DNA from: Streptomyces alanosinicus
GTDB lineage: Bacteria; Actinomycetota; Actinomycetes; Streptomycetales; Streptomycetaceae
Direction of reading: 5' to 3'
DNA: 64,000 nucleotides
Assembly (NCBI RefSeq): GCF_014650595.1
Contig: NZ_BMVG01000019.1
Location: 84,419-148,418, forward strand
Below, one piece after another: positions 40,257 to 52,982 of the stretch. Position 1 is the first letter of the stretch; each line of letters opens with the position of its first letter. Made by a program: the position numbers and the translations under genes. Under the pieces are notes generated by a model, which had not been told where the DNA came from, did no database searches, and saw only the letters and a list, made by a program, of their open reading frames with translations.

Positions 40257-40652
40257 ATGCAGTCCTACACGATCGGCCAGGCGGCACGGCTGCTCGGCGT
40301 GAGCCCGGACACCGCCCGCCGCTGGGCCGACGCGGGCCGGGTGACCACCCATCGGGACGACGCCGGGCGACGGCTCATCGACGGCCGGGACCTCGCCGCG
40401 TTCTCGGTCGAACTGGCCAAGGCGGGCGGCGGCGAGGAGGACACCACCCACACCTCCGTCCGCAACGCCTTCCCCGGCATCGTCACGGCGATCAAGCTCG
40501 GTGACGTCGCCGCCCAGGTGGAGATCCAGGCGGGCCCGCATCGGCTGGTGTCGCTGCTGACCCGGGAAGCCGTCGAGGAACTGGGCCTGGAGGTCGGCAT
40601 GGAGGCCACCGCGCGTGTGAAGTCCACCAACGTGCACATCGACCGCATCTGA
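40257..40652 (+). CDS. HTH-Mop (TOBE) molybdate-binding regulator-like protein
   Basis: A 131-residue protein. Residues 1-55 are a MerR/excisionase-like helix-turn-helix (YTIGQAARLLGVSPDTARRW, then GRRLIDGRDLAAF). Residues 65-131 form a single Mop/TOBE domain (RNAFPGIVTAIKLGDVAAQV, EIQAGPHRLVSLLTREAVEE, then VKSTNVHI), the fold that binds molybdate or tungstate at subunit interfaces. It is probably a DNA-binding molybdate sensor that takes the ModE role. TATCGT at 40244-40249 plus seven bases to ATG gives a leaderless start. It lies 6 kb from modABC with molybdenum enzymes in between. Confidence 0.88.
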   Translation: MQSYTIGQAARLLGVSPDTARRWADAGRVTTHRDDAGRRLIDGRDLAAFSVELAKAGGGEEDTTHTSVRNAFPGIVTAIKLGDVAAQVEIQAGPHRLVSLLTREAVEELGLEVGMEATARVKSTNVHIDRI

Positions 40653-40673
40653 CCGCGTCCCCCGATCGCTCGG

Positions 40674-42281
40674 CTACCGGCACATCAGCGCCGCCCACAG
40701 ATCGAGCCGGTCCCGCAGCCTGGACAGATCGCGCCCGGTCAGCCGCTCGACGCGCTCCACCCGGTAGTGCACCGTGTTGACGTGCAGATGCAGTTCCTGG
40801 GCCGTACGCGCCCAGGAGCCGTCGCAGGCCAGGAAGGTCTCCAGGGTGCTCAGCAGGACGGCGACGGCGGGCCGGTCGCTCTCCAGCAGCGGGCCGAGGA
40901 CCGTACGGCTGTAGGCGGTCCGCACCTCGGCCGGCACTCCCGTGAGCAGGGAGTCGAGGGTGGTGAGGAAGCGGGCGTCGGTGAGGCCGGAGACGTCGGG
41001 TGTGCCGGTGCGGGCCGAACCGAGGGCGTAGCGGGCCTGCGCGAGCGCGCCGCCCAGCTCCCGGGGGCGCGCCACGGGCACGCCGATACCGCCGTGCAGC
41101 ACGGTGCCGGGCGCGCAGTCGGCGACCAGCGGCCACACCTCGTCCGCCCGGCCGTCGGCCACGTCGCCGCAGAGCACCGCGAAGGCGCACCCGTCCGGCA
41201 ACCACCCGACGACGGCGGCCACGGCGGGGCTCCGCTCGCCCGCGCCCCCGGCACCGGCCGGTTCCATGACGGCGGAGGCAGCGCCGCCGCCCGCGTCCAC
41301 CAGGTGCCCGGCCACCTCGGCCAACGCGCCCTCCGCGAGCGGCGCCCGGCCCGCCCCCGGCTGCCGTGCCTCCGGCAGCCGCAGCCACGCGTCGGCGACG
41401 ATCACCTGGTACGGCCCGGTCTCCGGCAGGCCGCACCGGCGCAGCGCCGCCTCCACGGCCGCGTCCTCCAGCCCGCCCGAGGCGGACAGCAGCGCACCGA
41501 GTTCGTCCGCCGCGCGGAGCCCGGCCGGCGGACGCCGGGCTCCGGCCTCCTGACAGTGCGCCAGCACGGCGGCGACCTCGTGCAGCATGCGCGGCGGGGC
41601 ACCGTCGGGATCGGGCAGGTACAGCAGCCAGCGCTCGTAGGCGGAGACACCTCCGGCGTCGACGGAGGCGGTGACCCCGGCCCCGTCCGCGACCAGGGCG
41701 GCCGCCTCCCGTACCGGCACGGCCGGCGCGCCCGGTGTGGCCGCGACCGTCCGCCCCGAGGGCGTGAAGACGTACGCGACGGCCCCGCCGAGGTGGGTGA
41801 AGGCGGCGGTGAGGACGTCGTCCGGCCCGGCCTCCTGCGCGAGCAGCCGGCTCAGCCGTACCCGCGTGTTCTCGGGCAGCGCGTGATGCCGGCTCAGCCC
41901 GCCCCACTGGCGCAGATACACGGTGTCCGTGATCGACCGGAACATGATGTGCGCCGGCACCCCGGCCACCGGCACCCCATGGCGTACGCAGGCCTCGACC
42001 AGGTCGTCCGGCACGCTGCCATGGGTCTCCTCGCCCGCGAGCAGCGCGGCGGCCCCCGCGCCCCTGAGCGCGGAGACGAACCGTTCCGCCTTGCCCAGGC
42101 CGCCGTCGGGCGACCACCACACCAGTCCGCTGAGCACCACCTCGCCGGGCCGTACGAACCGGGCCGGGTCCTCCAGGTCCGTGACGGTCACTCCGCTGAT
42201 TTCACGCCTCAGCAGCGCGTCCTCCGCCCACAGCAGGCGCAGCCCGAGGGAGGCGTCCCCAAGGAGGTGTTCGACGTGCAT
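40674..42281 (-). CDS. PucR family transcriptional regulator
   Basis: A 535-residue regulator. The N-terminal PucR domain (residues 10-130) has LRLLWAEDALLRREISGVTV, then TDLEDPARFVRPGEVVLSGL. A middle part is GAF/GGDEF-like, and the C-terminal HTH_30 (residues 480-535) carries SWARTAQELHLHVNTVHYRV and LSRLRDRLDLWAAL. PucR proteins switch on purine catabolism genes, including xanthine dehydrogenase. The gene is divergent from a molybdenum hydroxylase operon, with a dyad in the 210-bp gap, so it is the likely regulator. The ATG at 42281 is followed by VEHLLGDASLG. Confidence 0.9.
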   Translation of the reverse strand: MHVEHLLGDASLGLRLLWAEDALLRREISGVTVTDLEDPARFVRPGEVVLSGLVWWSPDGGLGKAERFVSALRGAGAAALLAGEETHGSVPDDLVEACVRHGVPVAGVPAHIMFRSITDTVYLRQWGGLSRHHALPENTRVRLSRLLAQEAGPDDVLTAAFTHLGGAVAYVFTPSGRTVAATPGAPAVPVREAAALVADGAGVTASVDAGGVSAYERWLLYLPDPDGAPPRMLHEVAAVLAHCQEAGARRPPAGLRAADELGALLSASGGLEDAAVEAALRRCGLPETGPYQVIVADAWLRLPEARQPGAGRAPLAEGALAEVAGHLVDAGGGAASAVMEPAGAGGAGERSPAVAAVVGWLPDGCAFAVLCGDVADGRADEVWPLVADCAPGTVLHGGIGVPVARPRELGGALAQARYALGSARTGTPDVSGLTDARFLTTLDSLLTGVPAEVRTAYSRTVLGPLLESDRPAVAVLLSTLETFLACDGSWARTAQELHLHVNTVHYRVERVERLTGRDLSRLRDRLDLWAALMCR

Positions 42282-42330
42282 GTGCTGGCTCCTCGTACGG
42301 CCGCCGGGCGGCGAGCAGGACGCCCGGCAT

Positions 42331-42354
42331 CTCGCATTCGCGAGCCGAGTGCGA
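42331..42354. promoter_or_regulatory. Nested dyad in the PucR/molybdenum hydroxylase gap
   Basis: CTCGC-ATTC-GCGAG (42331-42344) is nested with an outer TCGCA (42332-42336)/TGCGA (42350-42354) pair. It lies 50 bases upstream of the PucR start and is a candidate PucR binding site. No other gene is seen in 42282-42491. Confidence 0.45.
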
Positions 42355-42491
42355 GAGGAAGCATCGTAAATGCAAGCCTTCGGGAGGGGAATGCCCTTTG
42401 GTGAATCCTCCAGTGGGAGCTGTGCCGGCGTCGGGCTTTCCGTGCTCCGCACCAGTCGTCCAGGCCGGTTCCCGTTGATTCACTTTCGGCC

Positions 42492-43316
42492 ATGGACCTG
42501 AACACGGTGGTCGAGATACGAGACGCCAGGCGGCGCGCGCCATGGCGGCCGGGTGACGCCTGGCTCGGTGGCGGAACGTACCTGTTCTCCGAGCCCCAGC
42601 CGCATCTCCGGCGCCTGGTGGACCTCAGTCGGATGGGCTGGACGCCGGTACACCGCCACGTGGACGGCTCGCTGGAGCTCGCCGCCACCTGCACGATCGC
42701 CGAACTGTCGCGCTACGCCCGGGATCTGCTCGCCCCGGCGGCACCCCTCTTCGAGCAGTGCTGCCGGGCCTTCCTCGCCTCGTTCAAGATCTGGAACATG
42801 GCCACCGTCGGCGGGAACCTGTGCAACGGTCTGCCCGCCGGCCCGATGATCTCCCTCACCGCCGCCCTGGACGGGGAGTGCCTGCTCATCGCCCAGGACG
42901 GCGCCCGGCGCCGGATCCGGGTCGCCGACTTCGTCATCGGCGCGGGCCGCAAGGACCTCGCCGAGGGCGAGATGCTGCGCTCGGTCACCCTCCCCGCCCG
43001 CGCCCTGGCCTGCCGCACGGCGTTCCGGCAGACCTCGCTGTACGGACTGGGCCGCTCGGCCGCCCTGGTCATCGGCACACTCGACCCGGTCGACCACTCC
43101 GTCGCCATCACCGTCACCGCCGCCACGGTCCGCCCGGTGCGGCTGTGGTTCCCGCTGGCCCCGACGGCCGGGGCGCTGCGCGAGGCCATCGACGGGGCGG
43201 TCACGGACAGCGAGTGGTTCGACGACATCCACGGACTGCCCGAGTGGCGGCGGCACATGACGTTCCGTCTGGCGGAGGAGATCCGCCGCGAGCTGACGCG
43301 GGAGGAGCGGCGATGA
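42492..43316 (+). CDS. Xanthine dehydrogenase family, FAD-binding subunit
   Basis: A 274-residue FAD subunit of a molybdenum hydroxylase. The PCMH-type FAD motifs are AWLGGGTYLFSE near residue 25 and ATVGGNLCNGLPAGPMISLT near residue 105, and the CO dehydrogenase flavoprotein C-terminal domain follows. It passes electrons from the 2Fe-2S clusters of the partner to NAD or another acceptor. Its stop overlaps the next gene's start as ATGA. The usual FAD-subunit length is 280-300, so it is near complete. Confidence 0.9.
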   Translation: MDLNTVVEIRDARRRAPWRPGDAWLGGGTYLFSEPQPHLRRLVDLSRMGWTPVHRHVDGSLELAATCTIAELSRYARDLLAPAAPLFEQCCRAFLASFKIWNMATVGGNLCNGLPAGPMISLTAALDGECLLIAQDGARRRIRVADFVIGAGRKDLAEGEMLRSVTLPARALACRTAFRQTSLYGLGRSAALVIGTLDPVDHSVAITVTAATVRPVRLWFPLAPTAGALREAIDGAVTDSEWFDDIHGLPEWRRHMTFRLAEEIRRELTREERR

Positions 43317-46054
43317 AGGTGGACGTCAACGGCCGGACCTTCGAGGAGGAGCCCCGCCCCGGCCAGTGCCTGCGGACCTATCTGCGCGAACGCGGCTGGT
43401 TCGGCGTGAAGAAGGGCTGCGACCAGGGCGACTGCGGCGCCTGCACGGTCCATGTCGACGGCAGGCCCGTGCACAGCTGTCTGTACCCGGCCTTCCGGGC
43501 CGACGGCCACGCCGTCACCACGGTCGAGGGCCTGGCCGCCCCGGACGGCGAACTCCACCCCGTCCAGCAGAAGTTCCTCGACGCGCAGGGATTCCAGTGC
43601 GGCTTCTGCACGGCCGGCTTCCTGATGACCACGGCCGCCCTCGACGAGGACAAACTCGCCGACCTGCCCAGGGCGTTCAAGGGCAACCTGTGCCGCTGCA
43701 CCGGCTACCGGGCCATCGAGGACGCCGTACGCGGGGTGAAGAACGTGGAGGCACCCGCGCCCGGCGAGTCCGTCGGGCGCAGCCTGCCCGCCCCGGCCGG
43801 ACCGCAGGTCGTCACCGGCACCGCCCGCTACACCTTCGACATCGACGTGCCGGGCCTGCTGCACATGAAGCTGCTGCGCTCCCCGCACGCCCACGCCCGC
43901 ATCCTCGCGATCGACACCTCCGCCGCCCTGCGCGTGCCCGGCGTCCAGGCCGTGTTCACCCATCACGACGCCCCGGAACGGCACTTCTCCACCGCCCGCC
44001 ACGAGCACCCCACGGAGGACCCGGACGACACCCGCGTCCTCGACACCACGGTCCGCTACATCGGGCAGCGGGTGGCGGCCGTGGTCGCCGACAGCGAGGC
44101 CTCCGCCGAGGAGGGCTGCCGGCGCATCGAGGTGACGTACGAGGTGCTGCCCGCCGTCCTCGACCCCGAGGACGCCATGCGGCCGGGGGCTCCCGTGGTC
44201 CACGACAAGGACGCCGGCACGGCCCGGATCTCCCGCCCGCAGGACAACGTCGTCGGCGAGGCGCACGGCGAGATCGGCGACGTGGCGGCCGGCTTCGCCG
44301 ACGCGGACGTCATCTACGAGGAGACCTTCCGCACCCAGCGGGTCCAGCACGCGAGCCTGGAGACCCACGGCGCGGTCGCCTGGATCGACGAGGACGGCCG
44401 GCTCACCGTGCGCACCAGCTCCCAGACCCCGTTCCTCACCCGCCGCGCCCTGTGCGCCCTGTACGACCTGCCCGAGGAGCAGGTCCGGGTGATGGCGGGC
44501 CGGGTCGGCGGCGGGTTCGGCGGCAAGCAGGAGATGCTGGTCGAGGACATCGTGGCCCTCGCCGTACTGAAGCTGCGCCGCCCGGTGAAGCTGGAGTACA
44601 CCCGCGCCGAGCAGTTCTACGGCGCGACCACGCGGCACCCCTTCACGATCCGGGTGAAGGCGGGCGCCCGCCGCGACGGCACCCTCACCGCCCTCCAGCT
44701 CCGCGTCGTCGCGAACACCGGCGCGTACGGCAATCACGGCCCGGCCGTGATGTTCCACAGCGTCGGCGAGTCCATGGCGGTCTACCGCGCCGCGCACAAG
44801 AAGGTCGATGCCTTCTCGGTGTACACGCACACCGTCCCGGCGGGCGCCTTCCGCGGCTACGGCCTCGGCCAGGTGCTGTTCGCGGTGGAGTCCGCGCTGG
44901 ACGAACTGGCCCGCCGGCTGGACCTGGACCCGCTGGACTTCAAGGCGCGCAACATCATCGGGCCCGACGAGCCGATGCTCACCCCGGGCGGCCACGAGGA
45001 GGACCTGCACATCGCGAGCTACGGCCTCGACCAGTGTCTGTCGATCGTGCGCCGCGCCCAGGCCGAGCCTCGCACCGAACCCGTCCCGGACGGCTGGCTG
45101 CTCGGTGAGGGCGCCGCCCTGGCGATGATCGCGACCGGCCCGCCCGGCGGGCACATCGCCGACGCCAAGGCCACCCTGCTGCCCGACGGAACCTTCGATC
45201 TGGCCGTCGGCACCGCCGAGTTCGGCAACGGCACCACGACCGTGCACAAGCAGATCGCGGCCGGTGAACTCGCCACCACCGTCGACCGGGTCGCCATCCG
45301 CCAGTCCGACACGGACGTCGTACGGCACGACACCGGCGCCTTCGCCTCCACCGGCACCGTCGTCGCCGGCAAGGCCACCCTGCGCGCCTCCCGTGCCCTC
45401 GCCGACCAGCTGCTGGACTTCGCCGCCGCCCACCTGGGCGTGGAGCGCGCCGGCTGCCGGCTCGACGAGGAGGCCGTCCTGCACCCAGGAGGCCGCCTCC
45501 TGCTGAAGGAGGTGTACGCGGCCTCCCGCGCGGTCGGCCTGGAGCTGGCCGCCGACGGACACTTCGGCGGCACCCCGCGCTCGGTCGCCTTCAACGCGCA
45601 CTGGTTCCGGGTGGCGGTGGATCCCGGCAGCGGCGAGATCCGCATCCTGCGCAGCGTGCACGCGGCCGACGCGGGCAAGGTCATGAACCCGATGCAGTGC
45701 CGGGGGCAGGTCGAGGGCGGGGTCGCCCAGGCGCTCGGCGCCACACTCTTCGAGCGCGTCCTGCTGGACGAGCACGGCGCGGTCGACACCGCGGCCTTCC
45801 GCCGCTACCGGCTTCCGCAGTACGCCGATGTGCCGCGCACCGAGGTGCACTTCATGGAGACGGCCGACGCGATCGGTCCGCTGGGCGCGAAGTCGATGAG
45901 CGAGAGTCCGTTCAACCCGGTCGCCCCGGCCCTGGCGAACGCCCTGCGGGACGCGACGGGTGTGCGGTTCACCGAGGTGCCGCTGCTGCGTGACCGGGTG
46001 TGGCGGGAACTGGAGCGCCACAGCGGTAGCCGCCGTCCACCCGGATCGCCGTGA
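43313..46054 (+). CDS. Fused 2Fe-2S / molybdopterin subunit of a xanthine dehydrogenase-type enzyme
   Basis: A 913-residue fusion of the two remaining molybdenum hydroxylase subunits. Residues 1-150 carry two 2Fe-2S clusters: C36, C41, C44 and C56, then C96, C99, C127 and C129. Residues 160-910 are the aldehyde oxidase/xanthine dehydrogenase molybdopterin domain with GRVGGGFGGKQEM, PAGAFRGYGLGQVLF and the C-terminal catalytic Glu in AKSMSESPF. Fusion of small and large subunits with a separate FAD subunit is less common than three separate genes. PucR next door suggests a purine substrate, but this is not proven. It overlaps the convergent sulfite-oxidase-fold gene by 86 bp. Confidence 0.9.
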   Translation: MKVDVNGRTFEEEPRPGQCLRTYLRERGWFGVKKGCDQGDCGACTVHVDGRPVHSCLYPAFRADGHAVTTVEGLAAPDGELHPVQQKFLDAQGFQCGFCTAGFLMTTAALDEDKLADLPRAFKGNLCRCTGYRAIEDAVRGVKNVEAPAPGESVGRSLPAPAGPQVVTGTARYTFDIDVPGLLHMKLLRSPHAHARILAIDTSAALRVPGVQAVFTHHDAPERHFSTARHEHPTEDPDDTRVLDTTVRYIGQRVAAVVADSEASAEEGCRRIEVTYEVLPAVLDPEDAMRPGAPVVHDKDAGTARISRPQDNVVGEAHGEIGDVAAGFADADVIYEETFRTQRVQHASLETHGAVAWIDEDGRLTVRTSSQTPFLTRRALCALYDLPEEQVRVMAGRVGGGFGGKQEMLVEDIVALAVLKLRRPVKLEYTRAEQFYGATTRHPFTIRVKAGARRDGTLTALQLRVVANTGAYGNHGPAVMFHSVGESMAVYRAAHKKVDAFSVYTHTVPAGAFRGYGLGQVLFAVESALDELARRLDLDPLDFKARNIIGPDEPMLTPGGHEEDLHIASYGLDQCLSIVRRAQAEPRTEPVPDGWLLGEGAALAMIATGPPGGHIADAKATLLPDGTFDLAVGTAEFGNGTTTVHKQIAAGELATTVDRVAIRQSDTDVVRHDTGAFASTGTVVAGKATLRASRALADQLLDFAAAHLGVERAGCRLDEEAVLHPGGRLLLKEVYAASRAVGLELAADGHFGGTPRSVAFNAHWFRVAVDPGSGEIRILRSVHAADAGKVMNPMQCRGQVEGGVAQALGATLFERVLLDEHGAVDTAAFRRYRLPQYADVPRTEVHFMETADAIGPLGAKSMSESPFNPVAPALANALRDATGVRFTEVPLLRDRVWRELERHSGSRRPPGSP

Positions 46055-46544
46055 TCCCGCTGATGTGCCGGGCCCCGCACCGGTCCTGCGGGAGCACCAG
46101 CTGGGGCCCGGCCGCGTCCAGCGGGGTGTCGTCGATGCGCACGCCCAGCAGAACGGGCGCGTCGGCGAAGTCCGGGTCGATCTCGGCCCAGGACAGCACG
46201 GCGTGGTGGCCGTCGGTACCGGTGACCGCGATGAGGAAGCGCAGCCGGTCCTTGCGCCGTGCCGGGTCGAAACCGGGCCCTGCGTCGGCGAGGACGTCGT
46301 ACAGCCGGGGGCCGGCGAACCGGTGGTGCTGGATGCCGCTGGTCGCGCACTCGAAGCTGACGTCCACCCGGTGCTGCGGCCAGCGGAGCAGCTCCGGCAC
46401 GGTCAGCCGGGTGGGCCGGGCCAGATCACCGGTCAGGTCGAGTTCCGCGAGCGTCACCTGCGACCACCTCCCGCAGCACCGTACCCGCCACAGCTCCCCG
46501 TGCAAACGCACATGCAAGCTACAAGTCACATGTTCGCAGCTCAT
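45969..46544 (-). CDS. Sulfite-oxidase-fold molybdopterin-binding protein
   Basis: A 191-residue single-domain member of the oxidoreductase molybdopterin-binding family. It has VTLAELDLTGDLARPTRLTV, the Mo-ligand cysteine in SFECATSGIQHHRF, then LYDVLADAGPGFDP and LPQDRCGARHISGITAIRV. It has no signal peptide or dimerisation domain and may be a cytoplasmic carrier or small oxidase. The start is unclear: ATG 46544 lies close to a CATATC -10-like box, with GTG 46529 as an alternative. It is next to modA, divergent, in a molybdenum locus. Confidence 0.78.
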   Translation of the reverse strand: MSCEHVTCSLHVRLHGELWRVRCCGRWSQVTLAELDLTGDLARPTRLTVPELLRWPQHRVDVSFECATSGIQHHRFAGPRLYDVLADAGPGFDPARRKDRLRFLIAVTGTDGHHAVLSWAEIDPDFADAPVLLGVRIDDTPLDAAGPQLVLPQDRCGARHISGITAIRVDGGYRCGAPVPATPGHAAAAPR

Positions 46545-46561
46545 GCGATATGACAGGAGAC

Positions 46562-46589
46562 TTACACCTGGCAGATGCGGCAGTATCAT
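46562..46589 (+). promoter_or_regulatory. Promoter of modABC
   Basis: TTACAC (46562-46567), a 16-base spacer and TATCAT (46584-46589), 75 bases before the modA start. The region 46505-46550 carries an imperfect inverted repeat (ACATGCAAGCT against AGCTCATGCG) between modA and the divergent molybdenum protein gene that may be a molybdate-responsive operator. Confidence 0.45.
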
Positions 46590-46663
46590 CGCCGCACGGC
46601 CGGTTTTCGCCGGCCGCGACAGGGCGCGACAGTTGTCCCACAGAACGCGAGGAGTACAACGTG

Positions 46664-47494
46664 ATGACCCGTTCCGTGCGCCGCACCCGGCGGATGCTGC
46701 AGCTGGCCGGTGCGGGAGCCGCCGCCCTGATGGCACTCAGCGCCTGCTCCTCCTCGTCCGACTCGGCCAAGTCCAAGGACACCTCGGCCTCGTCGGGGTC
46801 CTCGGACTCGCCGAAGCTGTCCGGCGACGTCACCGTGTTCGCCGCCGCCTCCCTGAAGGAGAGCTTCACGGCCCTGGGCAAGGAGTTCGAGAAGCAGCAC
46901 CCCGGCACCCACGTCAACTTCAACTTCGGCGGCAGTGACACCCTGGCCGCGAGCATCACCGGCGGTGCCCCGGCGGACGTCTTCGCCGCCGCCAGCCCCA
47001 AGACGATGAAGATCGTCACGGACAAGAAGGACGCGGCCGGGACCCCGGCCACCTTCGTCCGCAACCAGCTGGAGATCGCCACCCTGCCGGGCAACCCGCA
47101 GAAGGTGGCCTCGCTGAAGGACCTCACCAAGTCCGGCCTGAAGGTCGTGCTGTGCGACAAGACGGTGCCGTGCGGCGCCGCCGCGCAGAAGGCCCTGGAC
47201 GCCGGCCACCTCAAGCTCACCCCGGTCTCCTACGAGCAGGACGTCAAGGGCGCCCTGAACAAGGTGGAGCTGAAGGAGGCCGACGCCGCGGTGGTGTACA
47301 AGACGGATGTGCACGCCGCGGGTGGCAAGGTGGAGGGCGTGGAGTTCCCCGAGTCCGCCAAGGCCATCAACGACTACCCGATCGTCCTGCTGAAGAACGC
47401 GCCGAACGCCCAGACCGCCAAGGCGTTCATCGCCCTCGTGCAGTCCGCCGAGGGCCAGAAGGTGCTGAGCCAGGCCGGCTTCCTCAAGCCGTGA
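46664..47494 (+). CDS. modA: Molybdate ABC transporter substrate-binding protein
   Basis: A 276-residue exported molybdate/tungstate-binding protein. The signal ends at the lipobox LSAC, so it is lipid-anchored, followed by a Ser/Lys spacer. The ModA core has GDVTVFAAASLKESFTALGK, FNFGGSDTLAASITGGAPAD, then VVYKTDVHAA and the closing DYPIVLLKNAPNA. The oxyanion-contacting Ser residues (AAASL, GGSDTL) are in place. A GAGGAG site precedes GTG 46661/ATG 46664. Its stop overlaps the modB start as GTGA. Confidence 0.95.
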   Translation: MTRSVRRTRRMLQLAGAGAAALMALSACSSSSDSAKSKDTSASSGSSDSPKLSGDVTVFAAASLKESFTALGKEFEKQHPGTHVNFNFGGSDTLAASITGGAPADVFAAASPKTMKIVTDKKDAAGTPATFVRNQLEIATLPGNPQKVASLKDLTKSGLKVVLCDKTVPCGAAAQKALDAGHLKLTPVSYEQDVKGALNKVELKEADAAVVYKTDVHAAGGKVEGVEFPESAKAINDYPIVLLKNAPNAQTAKAFIALVQSAEGQKVLSQAGFLKP

Positions 47495-48347
47495 CCTCGC
47501 TCCACGAACCCGGCGCCGCGGCCGGCCCCCGCACGGGCCGCCCGCGGCGCCGCCGCGTCGGCACGGGGGGCCGACGCGGGGTGCCGTTGCCGCTGCTGCT
47601 GCCTGGGCTGCTGGCGCTGGCGTTCCTGCTGCTGCCCCTGGTCGCGCTGCTCGTCCGCGCGCCCTGGGGCAGCCTGCCGGACCAGCTGTCCAGCACCGAG
47701 GTGTGGCAGGCGCTCCAGCTGTCGCTGGTCAGCGCCACCGCGGCAACGGCCGTCAGTCTCGTCCTCGGCGTGCCGCTGGCGTGGCTGCTGGCCCGTACGG
47801 AGTTCCCCGGCCGGGGATTCGTACGGGCCCTGGTGACTCTGCCGCTCGTGCTGCCACCGGTGGTCGGCGGTGTGGCCCTGCTGCTGGCCCTCGGCCGCAA
47901 CGGGGTGATCGGCAAGTGGCTGGACGCCTGGTTCGGGATCACTCTGCCGTTCACCACCACCGGGGTCGTGATCGCGGAGGCGTTCGTCGCGATGCCGTTC
48001 CTCGTCATCAGCGTGGAGGGCACCCTGCGCGCGGCCGACCCGCGCTTCGAGGAGGCGGCGACCACGCTCGGCGCGTCCCGCTTCACCGCGTTCCACCGGG
48101 TCACCCTGCCGCTGATCGCGCCCGGCATCGCGGCGGGCGCGGTGCTGGCCTGGGCCCGTGCGCTCGGCGAGTTCGGCGCGACGATCACCTTCGCGGGCAA
48201 CTTCCCCGGCCGCACCCAGACCATGCCCCTCGCGGTCTACCTGGCCCTGCAGAACGACCCCGACGCCGCCATCTCCCTCAGCCTGGTCCTGCTGGCGGTG
48301 TCGATCGCGGTACTGGCCGGCCTCAGGGACCGTTGGATGACGACATC

Positions 48348-48351
<4 letters not shown>
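47491..48351 (+). CDS. modB: Molybdate ABC transporter permease
   Basis: A 286-residue inner-membrane permease with five to six helices. The N-terminus is long and basic (residues 1-35, many Arg). The EAA-type cytoplasmic loop is DPRFEEAATTLGASRFTAFH, followed by ARALGEFGATITFAGNFPGR, the ModB/CysW signature. It pairs with ModC. It starts at GTG 47491 within the modA stop and ends in an ATGA overlap with modC, so modABC is one coupled operon. Confidence 0.95.
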
Positions 48352-49532
<1,181 letters not shown>

Positions 49533-49560
49533 GCGGACGGGCGCCCTACCGTGGGTGCCC

Positions 49561-49980
49561 ATGACCCTGAGCATCCGCAATCAGCTTCCCGGTACGGTCA
49601 CCGCGATCCAGCCCGGCGAGGCCATGGCCACCGTCAAGATCCGCCTCGACGGGGGCCAGGACCTCACCGCGGCGATCACCCTGGAAGCCCTCAGGGACCT
49701 CGGTCTCGCCGCAGGCTCCTCCGTGCGGGCCCTGGTGAAGTCCACCGAGGTCTCCCTCGCCACCGCGCCGATCGACCGTGTCTCGATCCGCAATCAGCTG
49801 CCGGGCACGGTCACCGACATCGCGACCGGCGCCGCGATGGCCACCGTCAAGATCTCGATCGACGGCGGCTCGGTGACCTCGGCCATCACCAGGGAGTCGG
49901 CCGGTGATCTCGGGCTCTCCGCCGGCTCCGCCGTCATCGCCCTGATCAAGTCCACCGAGGTGGCGCTGGCGACGGCCTGA
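49561..49980 (+). CDS. Di-Mop molybdate-binding protein (molbindin type)
   Basis: A 139-residue protein made of two tandem Mop domains of about 68 residues. Repeat 1 starts MTLSIRNQLPGTVTAIQPGE and repeat 2 starts VSIRNQLPGTVTDIATGAAM; both end in VKSTEVSLATA or IKSTEVALATA. The repeats are alike even in DNA. Such molbindins form rings that store or buffer molybdate. It lies 28 bases after modC in the same direction, so it belongs with the uptake operon. A terminator follows. Confidence 0.93.
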   Translation: MTLSIRNQLPGTVTAIQPGEAMATVKIRLDGGQDLTAAITLEALRDLGLAAGSSVRALVKSTEVSLATAPIDRVSIRNQLPGTVTDIATGAAMATVKISIDGGSVTSAITRESAGDLGLSAGSAVIALIKSTEVALATA

Positions 49981-49989
49981 GGACGGCGC

Positions 49990-50018
49990 GGGCCCCGCCC
50001 GGAAACCGGACGGGGCCC
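49990..50018. terminator. Bidirectional terminator between di-Mop gene and gcvP
   Basis: GGGCCCCGCCCGG (49990-50002) and CCGGACGGGGCCC (50006-50018) pair with one mismatch around an AAA loop, between convergent genes. Confidence 0.75.
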
Positions 50019-50035
50019 TGCATCTCATCGCTCGC

Positions 50036-52921
<2,886 letters not shown>

Positions 52922-52982
52922 TGCGGAGGCCTCCTGGTCTGACGCGACCTTCGAGGGGCACCACGGCGCGGGTACCCCGACG

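Noticed and set aside
38311..40287. 658-codon minus-strand frame opposite the APC permease
   Set aside because: Asp/Gly/Gln-rich shadow without domains; the permease frame has clear helices.
42713..46021. 1102-codon minus-strand frame opposite the molybdenum hydroxylase
   Set aside because: Composition-driven antisense frame; the plus strand encodes recognisable FAD, 2Fe-2S and molybdopterin domains.
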